From: Rubrivivax sp.
GTDB taxonomy: Bacteria > Pseudomonadota > Gammaproteobacteria > Burkholderiales > Burkholderiaceae_C
Assembly: GCA_016789865.1 (NCBI GenBank)
Contig: JAEUPC010000065.1
Span: 1-38,586 of the forward strand
Length of the DNA stretch: 38,586 nucleotides
Direction of reading: 5' to 3'
This document shows, one piece after another, positions 26,548-36,009 of this stretch (positions within the stretch are counted from its first letter, which is position 1; the number at the start of each line of letters is the position of its first letter). The notes under the pieces were generated by a model. The model ran no database searches and was not told the DNA's origin. It saw only the letters and a list, made by a program, of their open reading frames with translations. The position numbers were made by a program, and so were the translations under genes.

Positions 26548-26578
26548 GCCCCGGCCCGCGTGGCGACGCGCGGCCCGC

Positions 26579-27535
26579 TCAGCGATCGACCACGACCTCG
26601 CCTTCGAGCGCCAGCGCGCCGGCGGCCACCAGCTCGGTGATGAAGCCCTCGATCCAGCGTTCGAGCCCGCCCGCGTTTCCGTGCGGCGGGCCGAACCGGC
26701 GCCACACCTCGCGCATCAGCGGCGCGGCGGCCGACCAGCGCACCAGCTCGGCATGCGGCACGCGGCGTTCCTCCATCACGTGGTACTTCACCAGCACCTT
26801 GGTCGCGTGGCGGGCATGCCGCCGCGGGTCGGCGCGAAAGCCCTCCAGCCGCGAGCGCGCCCGCGCCAGTGCGCCGGCCACGTCGGTGAACGGTGCGCCG
26901 TGACCAGGCACCACCACCTTCACCGGCAGCGACTCGATCCGCTGCAGCGTGGCGGCCACGCCGGCGAAGCCACCTTCCTCGCCCACCAGTTCGGGGAAGA
27001 CGACGCCGAAGCCGTTCTCCCACAGCGCATCGGCCGTCAGCAGCAAACCCGCGGCCTCGTCGAACAGCATCAGCGAGTGCGGGTCGTGCCCCGGCGCGGC
27101 CAGGGCCCGCCACTGCCGGCCGCCGGCCGTGAAGTGCTCGCCCGGTGCGAGCGTGCCTTCGATGAAGAAGCGCTCGCGCAGCCCGAAGTCGTCGTGCGAC
27201 AGGCGGGTCAAGTCCCACGCCCGCACCGCATCGGCCAGGCCGGGCGGAATGACGATGGGCGCCCCATGCTCGCGCTGCATCGCGGCGTTGCCGCCGCAGT
27301 GGTCGGAGTGCAGGTGTGTATTGACGATGCGCGCCAGCGGCCGGCCGGCCAGCGCGTGCCGCACCAGCGCCTGCGTCTGCGCGGCGTGCACGAGGTGCGC
27401 GGTGTCGACCAGCACCGCGCCTGCTTCGCCCGCGGCAGGGTGGATGAGCACGTTGTTGGACGACAGCCAGCCGCGCTCCAGCACGGTCAGGCCGTGCAGC
27501 GCCCGGGCGAGGGTGGCTTGGGATGCGCTGGTCAT
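26579..27535 (-). CDS. MBL-fold metallohydrolase
   Basis: This 318-residue metallo-beta-lactamase-fold hydrolase carries the binuclear metal motif THLHSDHCGGN. The further ligands are in APGHDPHSL, LLTADALWENGFG and VVPGHGAPF. The C-terminal winged-helix-like region (RWIEGFITELVAAGALALEGE) resembles that of the LACTB2-like group. The substrate is not evident; thioester or nucleic-acid hydrolysis are both possible in this superfamily. The ATG at 27535 is preferred; one at 27559 would reach almost to the divergent YcaQ-type gene, 33 bp away. The shared control region is therefore very short. Confidence 0.88.
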   Translation of the reverse strand: MTSASQATLARALHGLTVLERGWLSSNNVLIHPAAGEAGAVLVDTAHLVHAAQTQALVRHALAGRPLARIVNTHLHSDHCGGNAAMQREHGAPIVIPPGLADAVRAWDLTRLSHDDFGLRERFFIEGTLAPGEHFTAGGRQWRALAAPGHDPHSLMLFDEAAGLLLTADALWENGFGVVFPELVGEEGGFAGVAATLQRIESLPVKVVVPGHGAPFTDVAGALARARSRLEGFRADPRRHARHATKVLVKYHVMEERRVPHAELVRWSAAAPLMREVWRRFGPPHGNAGGLERWIEGFITELVAAGALALEGEVVVDR

Positions 27536-27568
27536 TGCGCCCGATTCTCGCTGCGGCATGATTGGCCG

Positions 27569-28687
27569 ATGCCCCTCAGCGAGCCCGTCGTCACGCTGGA
27601 CCACCTGCGCCGCCATGCCGTAGCGCGCAGCCTCTTCGCGCCCACCACGCTGCCGCGCGCCATCGCCCGGCTGGGCTTCGTGCAGGCCGATCCCATCCGC
27701 GCGCCGGCGCGGGCGCAGGACCTGACGCTGCGCCACCGCGTGCGCGGCTACCGCGCCGGCGACCTCGAGCGCCGCTACGCGCAGCTGGCGATCGAGGAAG
27801 ACTTCTTCGTCAACTACGGCTTCCTGCCGCGCGCCACGCAGGCCTTGATGCACCCGCGCGCCGGCTTCGGCTCCAAGTGGTCGAAGGCCCGCACCGCGCA
27901 AGCCCAGGCGGTGCTGGCCTACGTGCGCGAACACGGCACGGTGCACCCGCGCGACGTGGATGCGGCCTTCCAGCACGGCAAGACGCGCAACTGGTTCGGC
28001 GGCTCCACCAATGCCAGCACGCAGCTGCTGGACGCCATGCACTACCGCGGCCTGGTGCGCATTGCCGGGCGCGAAGGCGGCGTGCGCACCTACGCCGCGA
28101 GCACGGCGAGCGGCGCACCGCCGCCCTTGGCCGACCCCGACGCGGCCTACGACGCGCTGGTGGACGTGGTGGTGGCCAAGTACGCGCCGCTGCCCGAGCG
28201 CTCGCTGGCCGAGCTGGTGCTGCGGCTGCGCTATGGCGTGCCGCAGTGGGCCGGCCGCCGGCAGGCGGCGCTGGCGCGGGCGAAGGCGCGGCTGGCCTGG
28301 GCATCGGTCGGCGGGCAGCCCTGGTACTGGCCGGTGGGCGAGAACCCCTGGGCCGCGCGCCACGCCGCCGCGGCCGAAACCCCCACCCTGCGCCTGCTGG
28401 CGCCGTTCGACCCCGTGGTGTGGGACCGCCGCCGCTTCGAGCTGCTGTGGGGCTGGGCCTATCGCTTCGAGGCCTACACCCCGGCGCCAAAGCGCCTGCG
28501 CGGCTACTACGCGCTGCCGCTGCTGTGGCGCGACCGGGCGATCGGCTGGGGCAACGTGTCCTTTGCCGATGGCCGGGTGGACGCCGAGCTCGGCTACGTG
28601 GCCGGGCGCGCGCCGGCCGGGCGGGCCTATCGGGCCGCGCTGGACGAAGAGATCGAGCGCCTGCAAGCCTTCCTCTCGCCGCGATGA
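27569..28687 (+). CDS. YcaQ/AlkX-type winged-helix DNA glycosylase
   Basis: This 372-residue protein belongs to the HTH_42 (AlkZ/YcaQ) family of winged-helix DNA glycosylases that unhook interstrand cross-links and remove bulky alkylated bases. GFVQADPIRAPARAQDL carries Gln-Ala-Asp, the Q-x-D catalytic form of the YcaQ branch rather than the Q-x-Q of AlkZ. Other family features are YAQLAIEEDFFVNYGFLPR, LLAPFDPVVWDRRRFELLWGW and the YYALPLLWRDRAIGW region near the C-terminus. Its stop overlaps the start of the next membrane-protein gene by 4 nt. Confidence 0.88.
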   Translation: MPLSEPVVTLDHLRRHAVARSLFAPTTLPRAIARLGFVQADPIRAPARAQDLTLRHRVRGYRAGDLERRYAQLAIEEDFFVNYGFLPRATQALMHPRAGFGSKWSKARTAQAQAVLAYVREHGTVHPRDVDAAFQHGKTRNWFGGSTNASTQLLDAMHYRGLVRIAGREGGVRTYAASTASGAPPPLADPDAAYDALVDVVVAKYAPLPERSLAELVLRLRYGVPQWAGRRQAALARAKARLAWASVGGQPWYWPVGENPWAARHAAAAETPTLRLLAPFDPVVWDRRRFELLWGWAYRFEAYTPAPKRLRGYYALPLLWRDRAIGWGNVSFADGRVDAELGYVAGRAPAGRAYRAALDEEIERLQAFLSPR

Positions 28688-29433
28688 GGCCCACGCCGCC
28701 GCCTGCTGCGACCGCCGGCCTGCCGCTGTGGCCGCTGGCGCTGCTGGCCGGGCTGCTGCCGCTGGCCGCGGCGCTGGGCGCCTGGGCGTTGTCCACCGCG
28801 CAGGGGCTGATCCCGGCGTGCAACCCGTTCGTCGATGGCTGCGTGTCGGTCAGCCGCGCGGCGCGGCACGACCTGCCCAACCACCTCTTCCGCGCGCTGA
28901 TGCTGCCGGCGGCGGCGCTGCAGGCGCTGTGCTGGCTGCTGGCGTCGCGCTGGCTCGCCGGCCTGCTGGGCCTGCCCGGCCGCTATCGGCTGCTGGCCTG
29001 GCTGGCGCCGCTGGGTGCGGCGGCCTCGGTCGCGCTGGTGCTGTACGCCACCTTCCTCGGCACCGAGGGCGCCATCTACCGCTGGCTGCGCCAGTACGGC
29101 ACGGTGGTGTACTTCGGCGGCACCTGCATCTGCCTGCTGATCGCCGGCGGCGGCGTGCAGCGCGCGGTGCGCGCCGGGCGGCTGGCGCTGGCACGGTGGG
29201 CCGAGCAGGCGATGGTGGCGTTGGCAGTGACCCTGGTGACGCTGGGTCTGGTCAACGCGCTGGTGGCCGCCTTCATGGGCGACGAGCTGAAGGGCCGCAT
29301 GGAGAACGTCACCGAGTGGTGGGGGGCGCTCATCTTCGTGCTCGGCTTCTTCGCGCTGGCGGTGATCTGGCGGCGCGCGGGGCTGGTGCTGGAGCTGCAC
29401 GCCAGGCCGCGCGGCGGCCGAGGTGGGGCCTGA
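28684..29433 (+). CDS. Multi-pass inner-membrane protein of unknown function
   Basis: This 249-residue protein has about six hydrophobic helices (around residues 15-40, 70-90, 100-122, 140-158, 175-200 and 210-230). A conserved-looking external loop has CNPFVDGCVSVSRAARHDLPNHLF. The pattern vaguely recalls the Frag1/DRAM/Sfk1 or DUF998 groups, but I cannot assign it. It is translationally coupled to the YcaQ-type glycosylase by ATGA, which suggests co-expression, not necessarily a shared pathway. The C-terminus is Arg/Gly-rich and cytosolic by the positive-inside rule. Confidence 0.78.
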   Translation: MRPTPPPAATAGLPLWPLALLAGLLPLAAALGAWALSTAQGLIPACNPFVDGCVSVSRAARHDLPNHLFRALMLPAAALQALCWLLASRWLAGLLGLPGRYRLLAWLAPLGAAASVALVLYATFLGTEGAIYRWLRQYGTVVYFGGTCICLLIAGGGVQRAVRAGRLALARWAEQAMVALAVTLVTLGLVNALVAAFMGDELKGRMENVTEWWGALIFVLGFFALAVIWRRAGLVLELHARPRGGRGGA

Positions 29434-29520
29434 GCGCGCCGCCCCTGGCCCCCAGCGGGGCGGCCCGCGACGCGGCGCGCGAGAAGGCCCCGCGCCCCAC
29501 GGCCGTGCCCGGGCGGGCCC

Positions 29521-30735
29521 TCACCCGGCCCGCGCGGGCACCGGCCGCTGAGCGCAGGCGAGCGCCGCGCCCGCGGCCAGCAGCCCCGCGCTCACCACGA
29601 AGCCGCGCGCCAGGCCGCCGGTGCCATCGGCGATGAGCCCCACCAGCATCGGGCCGACGATCTGCCCGGCCGCGAACACGACCGTGAACACGGCGATGCC
29701 CGCCGGCCAGGCCGCCGCCGGCGCGTTGTGCCGCACCATTGCCGTGGTCGACGCAACCACCGACAGGAACACCGCACCGAACAGCGCCCCTGACGCGAAC
29801 ACCACCGGCGCCCGCGTGCTCAGCACCGGCAGCAGCGTGGCCAGCGCCAGCAGGCCGTTCAGCAGCGCCAGCGCGAGCCCGCCGCGCTGCCGCTGCAGCA
29901 GGCCGGCCCACAGCCACGACGAGGCCACCACCGCGGCGCCCAGCAGCATGTAGAAGGCGGTGATGAGGCCGGGCGCCAGGCCCTGCTCGCGCAGCAGCGT
30001 GACGACGAAGGTCATGTAGCCGATGTAGCCCAGGCCGAACATCGCGTAGCCCGCCAGGCCGAAGGCGAAGTGCCGCCATGCGAAGGGCGCCCGGGCGGCT
30101 TGCGGCATGGGCTGGGCCGCCAGCCGGCGCGTGCCGCGCGCCGTGGCGGCAGTGGTCAGTGCGGCCAAGGCGCCCAGGGCTGCCCAGGCGGCCGGCCAGC
30201 CGGCCGCGCTGCCCGCGGTGAACCAGGGCACCAGCGCCGCCGAGGCGACGATGCCCAGCCCCACGCCGCCGTAGTAGATGCCCAGCACAAGGCCGCTTCG
30301 GCCCGGCGCCTGCAGTGCGAGCCGGGCCGCGAGCAGCCCGCCGCCGACGAAGCTGAGCGCGCTGGCCGCGCCGCTGGCACCCCGCAGCACGTACAGCGCC
30401 GCATCGGACCGCACGGCGCCGTGCAGGGCCAGCAGCGCGGCCGAGAGCGCGCCGCCGGCCAGCAGCACGCTGCGTGCGTCCCAGCGCCGCATCAGGCCGG
30501 GGGCCACCAGCGCCGCGGCCAGGTAGCCGCCGGCGTTGACGGTGTTCATCGCGCCGGCCGTCAGGTAGCTCCAGCCGAGGTCGGCGCGCATCGGCGGCAG
30601 CAGCAGCGCATAGGAAAAGCGCGCCAGTCCGAGCGACACTGCGGCTGCGGCGGCGAGCGCAAACGCCTCGGCAAGCGCGAGGCCCGGGCCGCCTTGACCG
30701 GCATCAACGGCGCTGCGCCGCGGCGTGTCGATCAT
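29521..30735 (-). CDS. YbfB/YjiJ-family MFS transporter
   Basis: This 404-residue inner-membrane protein has about twelve helices. The N-terminal region matches the YbfB/YjiJ (MFS_4) type: LGLARFSYALLLPPMRADLGWSYLTAGAMNTVNAGGYL, where the ARF-Y segment and the Asn-x-x-GY are family features. ASGALFGAVFLSVVAS and VFAAGQIVGPMLVGLIAD mark the second half. The substrate is unknown; members are usually drug/metabolite exporters. It diverges from PPK2 with only 35 bp between the two start codons. Confidence 0.9.
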   Translation of the reverse strand: MIDTPRRSAVDAGQGGPGLALAEAFALAAAAAVSLGLARFSYALLLPPMRADLGWSYLTAGAMNTVNAGGYLAAALVAPGLMRRWDARSVLLAGGALSAALLALHGAVRSDAALYVLRGASGAASALSFVGGGLLAARLALQAPGRSGLVLGIYYGGVGLGIVASAALVPWFTAGSAAGWPAAWAALGALAALTTAATARGTRRLAAQPMPQAARAPFAWRHFAFGLAGYAMFGLGYIGYMTFVVTLLREQGLAPGLITAFYMLLGAAVVASSWLWAGLLQRQRGGLALALLNGLLALATLLPVLSTRAPVVFASGALFGAVFLSVVASTTAMVRHNAPAAAWPAGIAVFTVVFAAGQIVGPMLVGLIADGTGGLARGFVVSAGLLAAGAALACAQRPVPARAG

Positions 30736-30770
30736 GATCGTTTCATCCGCGGCTTCGACGAGGTTCCACC

Positions 30771-32099
30771 ATGGCCAGAGATTCTGCGGCCCCAGCGACA
30801 GCGGCCCCGAAGAAGAAGAAGGAGGCAGCGCACCCGCGCCGCCCGCCAGCGGCTGGCGGGCGCGACAAGGGGCCCGTCGTGCCGGCGCGCGCCTCGGGCG
30901 GCCATGGCCGCAGTGGCCGCAGTGGCAACAGTGGCAACAGTGGCAACAGTGGCAGCAGCCCGGCGATCCGGCCGGTGGCCGCCGGCGACATCGCGCCGCG
31001 GCTGAACGGTGCGGCCATCGAGAGCCAGCGCGTCGCGCGGGCCACCACGCGGGCCCACACCGTCACCGCCATGGCGCTGGGCGACGTGCTGCAAAGCCAC
31101 GCCCAGGGGCACGGCTTTCCCTCCGGGGCGCCGGGCGAGTGGATCGCGCAGGTGAAGGCGCTCATCGAGGGGGCCTCGCCCGACGAGGCGCGCGCGCTGC
31201 GCAAGGCGCTGTTCGAGCGCGGCGAGGGCGATGCGGGCAAGGAAGGCGCCCCGGGCGGCGGCATCGACCCCGACCTCGAACTGGCTCCCGGCTGGCGCGA
31301 AGGCGGCTACCCGTACAAGAACCTGATGTCGCGCCGGAACTACGAGCGCCAGAAGTACCGGCTGCAGGTCGAGCTGCTGAAGCTGCAGGCCTGGGTGAAG
31401 GAGACCGGCCAGCGCGTGGTCATCCTGTTCGAAGGCCGCGACGCCGCCGGCAAGGGCGGCACCATCAAGCGCTTCATGGAGCATCTCAACCCGCGCGGCG
31501 CGCGCGTGGTGGCGCTGGAGAAGCCCAGCGACGTGGAACGCGGGCAGTGGTACTTCCAGCGCTATGTCGAGCACCTGCCCACGCGCGGCGAGATCGTGCT
31601 GTTCGACCGCAGCTGGTACAACCGCGCCGGCGTCGAGCGGGTGATGGGCTTTTGCACGCAGGCCGAGTACGACGAGTTCATGCGCCAGTGCCCGGAGTTC
31701 GAGCGCCACCTGGTGAGGAGCGGCGTGCACCTGGTGAAGTTCTGGTTCTCGGTCAGCCGCGCCGAGCAGCGCCGGCGCTTCAAGGAACGCAAGGCGCACC
31801 CGCTCAAGCAGTGGAAGCTGAGCCCCGTGGACATGGCCAGCCTGGACAAGTGGGACGACTACACCGTGGCCAAGGAGCAGATGTTCCTGCACACCGACAC
31901 GTCCGATTCGCCGTGGACGGTGATCAAGAGCAACTGCAAGAAGCGCGCGCGGCTGAACGCCATGCGCTACATGCTGCATCGGCTGCCGTACAAGAACAAG
32001 GATGTCGCGGTGCTGGGCAGCGTCGACCCGCTGCTGGTGGGCCGCGCGGCACTGGTGTCCGGTCGCGCCGAGGAGATGGTGGCGGGCGTCAGCGCGTAG
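30771..32099 (+). CDS. ppk2: Polyphosphate kinase 2 with a long N-terminal extension
   Basis: PPK2 transfers phosphate between polyphosphate and nucleotides. The 442-residue product has its kinase domain from about residue 175 onward: YPYKNLMSRRNYERQKYRL, Walker A FEGRDAAGKGGTIKRF, Walker B LFDRSWYNRAGVERVMGF and WKLSPVDMASLDKWDDYT. The first 170 residues are additional. They are basic (PKKKKE, RRPP), carry an SGNSGNSGNSGS tract from a 9-bp DNA repeat and then a helical part with QRVARATTRAHTVTAMALG. GAGG lies 7 nt upstream of the ATG. Its stop lies within the convergent glycosyltransferase-like gene, an 11-nt tail-to-tail overlap. Confidence 0.93.
   Translation: MARDSAAPATAAPKKKKEAAHPRRPPAAGGRDKGPVVPARASGGHGRSGRSGNSGNSGNSGSSPAIRPVAAGDIAPRLNGAAIESQRVARATTRAHTVTAMALGDVLQSHAQGHGFPSGAPGEWIAQVKALIEGASPDEARALRKALFERGEGDAGKEGAPGGGIDPDLELAPGWREGGYPYKNLMSRRNYERQKYRLQVELLKLQAWVKETGQRVVILFEGRDAAGKGGTIKRFMEHLNPRGARVVALEKPSDVERGQWYFQRYVEHLPTRGEIVLFDRSWYNRAGVERVMGFCTQAEYDEFMRQCPEFERHLVRSGVHLVKFWFSVSRAEQRRRFKERKAHPLKQWKLSPVDMASLDKWDDYTVAKEQMFLHTDTSDSPWTVIKSNCKKRARLNAMRYMLHRLPYKNKDVAVLGSVDPLLVGRAALVSGRAEEMVAGVSA
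30911..30955. repeat. Five 9-bp tandem repeats in the PPK2 gene
   Basis: CAGTGGCAA (three exact copies) is flanked by CAGTGGCCG and CAGTGGCAG. The array encodes the Ser-Gly-Asn/Arg linker of the N-terminal extension and does not shift the frame. Confidence 0.8.
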
Positions 32100-33069
32100 C
32101 CGCGCCGGTGCCGCCGGCCTGCGCGAAGTTGGCCAGCAGCACATTCAGCGGCGATGCGGTATCGACGCGCCGCAGGTGCACGAGGCTGCGGCGCACGCCC
32201 TCGAGCTGCCGGGCCGGGTCGTGCAGCAGCGACGCGCAGGCATCCGCCAGGCGCTCGTAGTCGGCGAAGACGATGCCCGAGCGGCCCCAATCCGAAAGGG
32301 CCGGGCACACCGAGGTCTCGCAGACGATCGGCACCGCGCTCGCCAGCGGCTGCAGCATGCGCGCCACCGGAAACAGGCGCGTGTCGTAGTAGTGCACGTG
32401 CAGCACCAGGCGCGCGCGCTGCAGCGCCGGCGTCAGCTCGCTGCCGTAGGCGCCCGAGACCACCTCCAGCGTCAGGCCGGCAGCGCGCAGCGCCTTGAAG
32501 ACGCGCTCACGCCGCGCATTGGTCGTGCCGTAGAACAGCACGTCGACGCAGGGCGTGATGCCGGCCTCGCCCGCGAAGCCGACCGATCCGCCCGGCACCA
32601 CAGGAATCTCGTGCACCCGCTGCGCCGGCCCGTTGGCGGTGCGCAGGAACGCGACGTTGGCGCTGCTGTAGTCGGCCACCGTCCAGCGTGCGAGCATGCC
32701 GATGTAGCCTGCGCGAGCCCATGGCGAGTCGCTGCCCAGCTGCTCCATGTTGAACAACACGGTGCGGGCCGGGTCGAGCCGGGCCAGCGCCTGCTCCCAG
32801 CCGTCGGTGGGCACGAACAGGATGTTGATCGCATCGGGGTCGATCTCGTTGACCAGGTGCTCGGCGTGGTGACCGGCGGCACGCAGCATGTCGCGCAGGC
32901 TCAGCGCGATCTCCGTGAAGACGAAGGGGCGCGGCGCATGGCGGTTCAGCTCCACCACGCACACGTGCGGGCCGTCGGGCGCCGGCGTGCTGCCCTGCGG
33001 GCCGGCCGCGCCCTGCGGGCCGGCCGGGCCCCCGTCGGGCTGGGGCGGGGTGGGGCGGGCGGGCGGCAT
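32089..33069 (-). CDS. Glycosyltransferase-like protein (GT1-type fold)
   Basis: This is a 326-residue protein with a Pro/Gly-rich start (PAGPQGAAGPQG) and then a two-lobed Rossmann pattern. The N-lobe has HVCVVELNRHAPRPFVFTEIA, NILFVPTDGWEQAL and VLFNMEQLGSDSPW. The C-lobe has DVLFYGTTNARRERVFKALR, ARLVLHVHYYDTRLFPVARM, ASAVPIVCETS and GIVFADYERLADACASLL, the region that binds the sugar nucleotide in group-1 transferases. The acceptor is unknown. It is convergent with PPK2 and divergent from the SAH-riboswitch/ahcY unit. Confidence 0.72.
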   Translation of the reverse strand: MPPARPTPPQPDGGPAGPQGAAGPQGSTPAPDGPHVCVVELNRHAPRPFVFTEIALSLRDMLRAAGHHAEHLVNEIDPDAINILFVPTDGWEQALARLDPARTVLFNMEQLGSDSPWARAGYIGMLARWTVADYSSANVAFLRTANGPAQRVHEIPVVPGGSVGFAGEAGITPCVDVLFYGTTNARRERVFKALRAAGLTLEVVSGAYGSELTPALQRARLVLHVHYYDTRLFPVARMLQPLASAVPIVCETSVCPALSDWGRSGIVFADYERLADACASLLHDPARQLEGVRRSLVHLRRVDTASPLNVLLANFAQAGGTGAATR

Positions 33070-33139
33070 GGCGCGGCATTCTGGTTCGCGCCCGTGTTTG
33101 ATGCCACGGCCGGCGGGCCACGCCGGCGCCCGGGCTGCC

Positions 33140-33145
33140 TATAAT
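33140..33145 (+). promoter_or_regulatory. -10 element of the ahcY-metF promoter
   Basis: A perfect TATAAT lies about 8 bp before the first base of the SAH riboswitch, consistent with the RNA starting just ahead of its first stem. A good -35 is not obvious. Confidence 0.6.
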
Positions 33146-33152
33146 TTCGCCC

Positions 33153-33254
33153 GTCCGAGGAGCGTTGCAACCCCCACCCGGTCGTTGGGACAAGAGAAGA
33201 CCGGGAACCCATGGGGCCAGGCTCGGAACCACGCATTGCAACCGCGCTCACCTG
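33153..33254 (+). ncRNA. SAH riboswitch
   Basis: The sequence has the conserved blocks of the S-adenosylhomocysteine riboswitch in order: TCCGAGGAGCGTTGCAA at its 5' end, CCAGGCTCGGA in the middle, then AACCGCGCTCACC at the 3' end. CCGAG pairs with CTCGG to form P1, and GAGCG pairs with CGCTC to form the pseudoknot. Between them lie a variable helix with CCCGGTC/GACCGGG pairing and a CATTGCAA block. The class turns on ahcY expression when SAH builds up, by a mechanism known for these RNAs. The placement upstream of ahcY and metF fits exactly. Confidence 0.93.
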
Positions 33255-33368
33255 CACGTCCGGCCGGCCGTGGGTGAGCAGAACCCCAGCAAGCTCTCTC
33301 ACCCGCTCTCGCGCTGCCGTGCGGGCCCGTGTTTGCCTCGCATGAAACTCTTTGGAGCCCTGGACACC

Positions 33369-34805
<1,437 letters not shown>

Positions 34806-34819
34806 ACGCCCCCCCGGAA

Positions 34820-34869
34820 GCGGCCTGACGGCCGCCTCCCCGAGCCCTGCGAGGGGCTCTTCGAGCCCC
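34820..34869 (+). repeat. Two GC hairpins between ahcY and metF
   Basis: GCGGCC/GGCCGC around TGAC (34820-34835) and GGGGCTC/GAGCCCC around TTC (34853-34869) are perfect hairpins without U-runs. They look like REP-type or mRNA-stabilising elements that could set the ahcY/metF expression ratio, rather than a full terminator. Confidence 0.45.
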
Positions 34870-34981
34870 AGGGGGCACCGCCGCCGGACCGGCCGAGCCG
34901 GGTCCGCGGCGGCCGCCGGCCTGGGTTCGCTGACCTCCAGCGCCGCAAGTCGAGCCAACGTGGCGGCCCGGAAAGACCACC

Positions 34982-35818
34982 ATGGTCCCCATCAGTTTCG
35001 AGTTCTTTCCTCCCAACACCCCGGTCGGCCGCGAGAAGCTGAAGACCGTGGTGGCCGATCTCGCGGCGGTGAAGCCCGAGTTCTTCAGCGTCACCTACGG
35101 CGCTGGCGGTTCGACGCGCGACAAGACGCTGACCACGGTTCAGGACATCCGCGCCGCCGGCCACGAGGCCGCGCCGCACCTGAGCTGTGTCGGCTCCACG
35201 CGCGAGGGCGTCGCCGAGATCCTGGCCGGCTACCGCACGCTGGGCATCCGCCGCATCGTGGCGTTGCGTGGCGACCTGCCCAGCGGCACTGCCGTGGCCG
35301 GGGAGTTCCGCCATGCCAGCGACCTGGTGGGCTTCATGCGCGAACAGCCCGGCGGCGCAGACTGGCAGGTCGAGGTGGCGGCCTTCCCCGAGTACCACCC
35401 GCAGCAGCGTTATGCGCGGCGCGATCTCGAGCACTTCGCGGCCAAGGTCAAGGCCGGGGCAGACGCCGCCATCACGCAGTTCTTCTTCAACCCTGACGCC
35501 TACTTCCACTTCGTCGACGAGGTGCGCAAGCTCGGCGTCACGGTGCCCATCGTCGCGGGCATCATGCCGTTCCACAACTACGCGAAGATCGCCCAGTTCG
35601 CGGCGCGCGACGGCATCGAGGTCCCGCGCTGGGTGGCGCTGAAGATGGAAGGGTTCATGGACGACGCCGCCTCGATCCGCGAGTTCGGGCTGGAAGTCGT
35701 CACGCGCCTGTGCGAACGGTTGATCGCCGGCGGCGTGCCCGGCATCCACTTCTACACGCTCAACCAGAGCGCGCTGTCGCTGGAGATCTGCCGGCGGCTG
35801 GCCGGCGGCGCGGCCTGA
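34982..35818 (+). CDS. metF: 5,10-methylenetetrahydrofolate reductase
   Basis: MetF reduces methylene-THF to methyl-THF with FAD, supplying the methyl group for methionine synthesis from homocysteine. The 278-residue protein has SFEFFPPNTPVGREKL, FFSVTYGAGGSTRDKT, HLSCVGSTREGV, RIVALRGDLPSG, DAAITQFFFNPDAYF, PIVAGIMPFHNYAKI and the terminal GVPGIHFYTLNQS, all conserved in bacterial MetF. It follows ahcY by 176 bp and is probably under the same riboswitch, so homocysteine release and remethylation rise together. Its TGA stop is part of the long palindrome that follows. Confidence 0.97.
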   Translation: MVPISFEFFPPNTPVGREKLKTVVADLAAVKPEFFSVTYGAGGSTRDKTLTTVQDIRAAGHEAAPHLSCVGSTREGVAEILAGYRTLGIRRIVALRGDLPSGTAVAGEFRHASDLVGFMREQPGGADWQVEVAAFPEYHPQQRYARRDLEHFAAKVKAGADAAITQFFFNPDAYFHFVDEVRKLGVTVPIVAGIMPFHNYAKIAQFAARDGIEVPRWVALKMEGFMDDAASIREFGLEVVTRLCERLIAGGVPGIHFYTLNQSALSLEICRRLAGGAA

Positions 35819-35975
35819 GCTTGTGAAGGTATCCGCCGCGTCCGAGCGGGCGGCCCAGGGCGCGCCACTCATCGTTGCAAATCCTCGCGATACCGCCGGG
35901 TATCGCTGCGGTTTGCGCCTCGATTGGCGCGCTCTGGGCCGCCCGCTCGGACGCGGCGGATACCTTCACAAGCTC
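35817..35975. repeat. 159-nt near-perfect palindrome between metF and the IclR gene
   Basis: Arms of 51 nt (35817-35867 and 35925-35975) are reverse complements with one difference (G35859 opposite T35933), which is still a G-U pair in metF-direction RNA. The inner part (35868-35924) pairs further, including GCGATACC/GGTATCGC around a GCCG apex and a GCAAA/TTTGC segment. It begins inside the metF stop codon and ends 34 bp before the IclR stop, so it lies between convergent genes. It could serve as a two-way terminator or RNA-stability element, or be a miniature transposable repeat. No open frame is needed to explain it. Confidence 0.9.
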
Positions 35976-36009
35976 TGAGCCCCGCCGGCGCCCAGGCTCG
36001 GGCCGGTCC

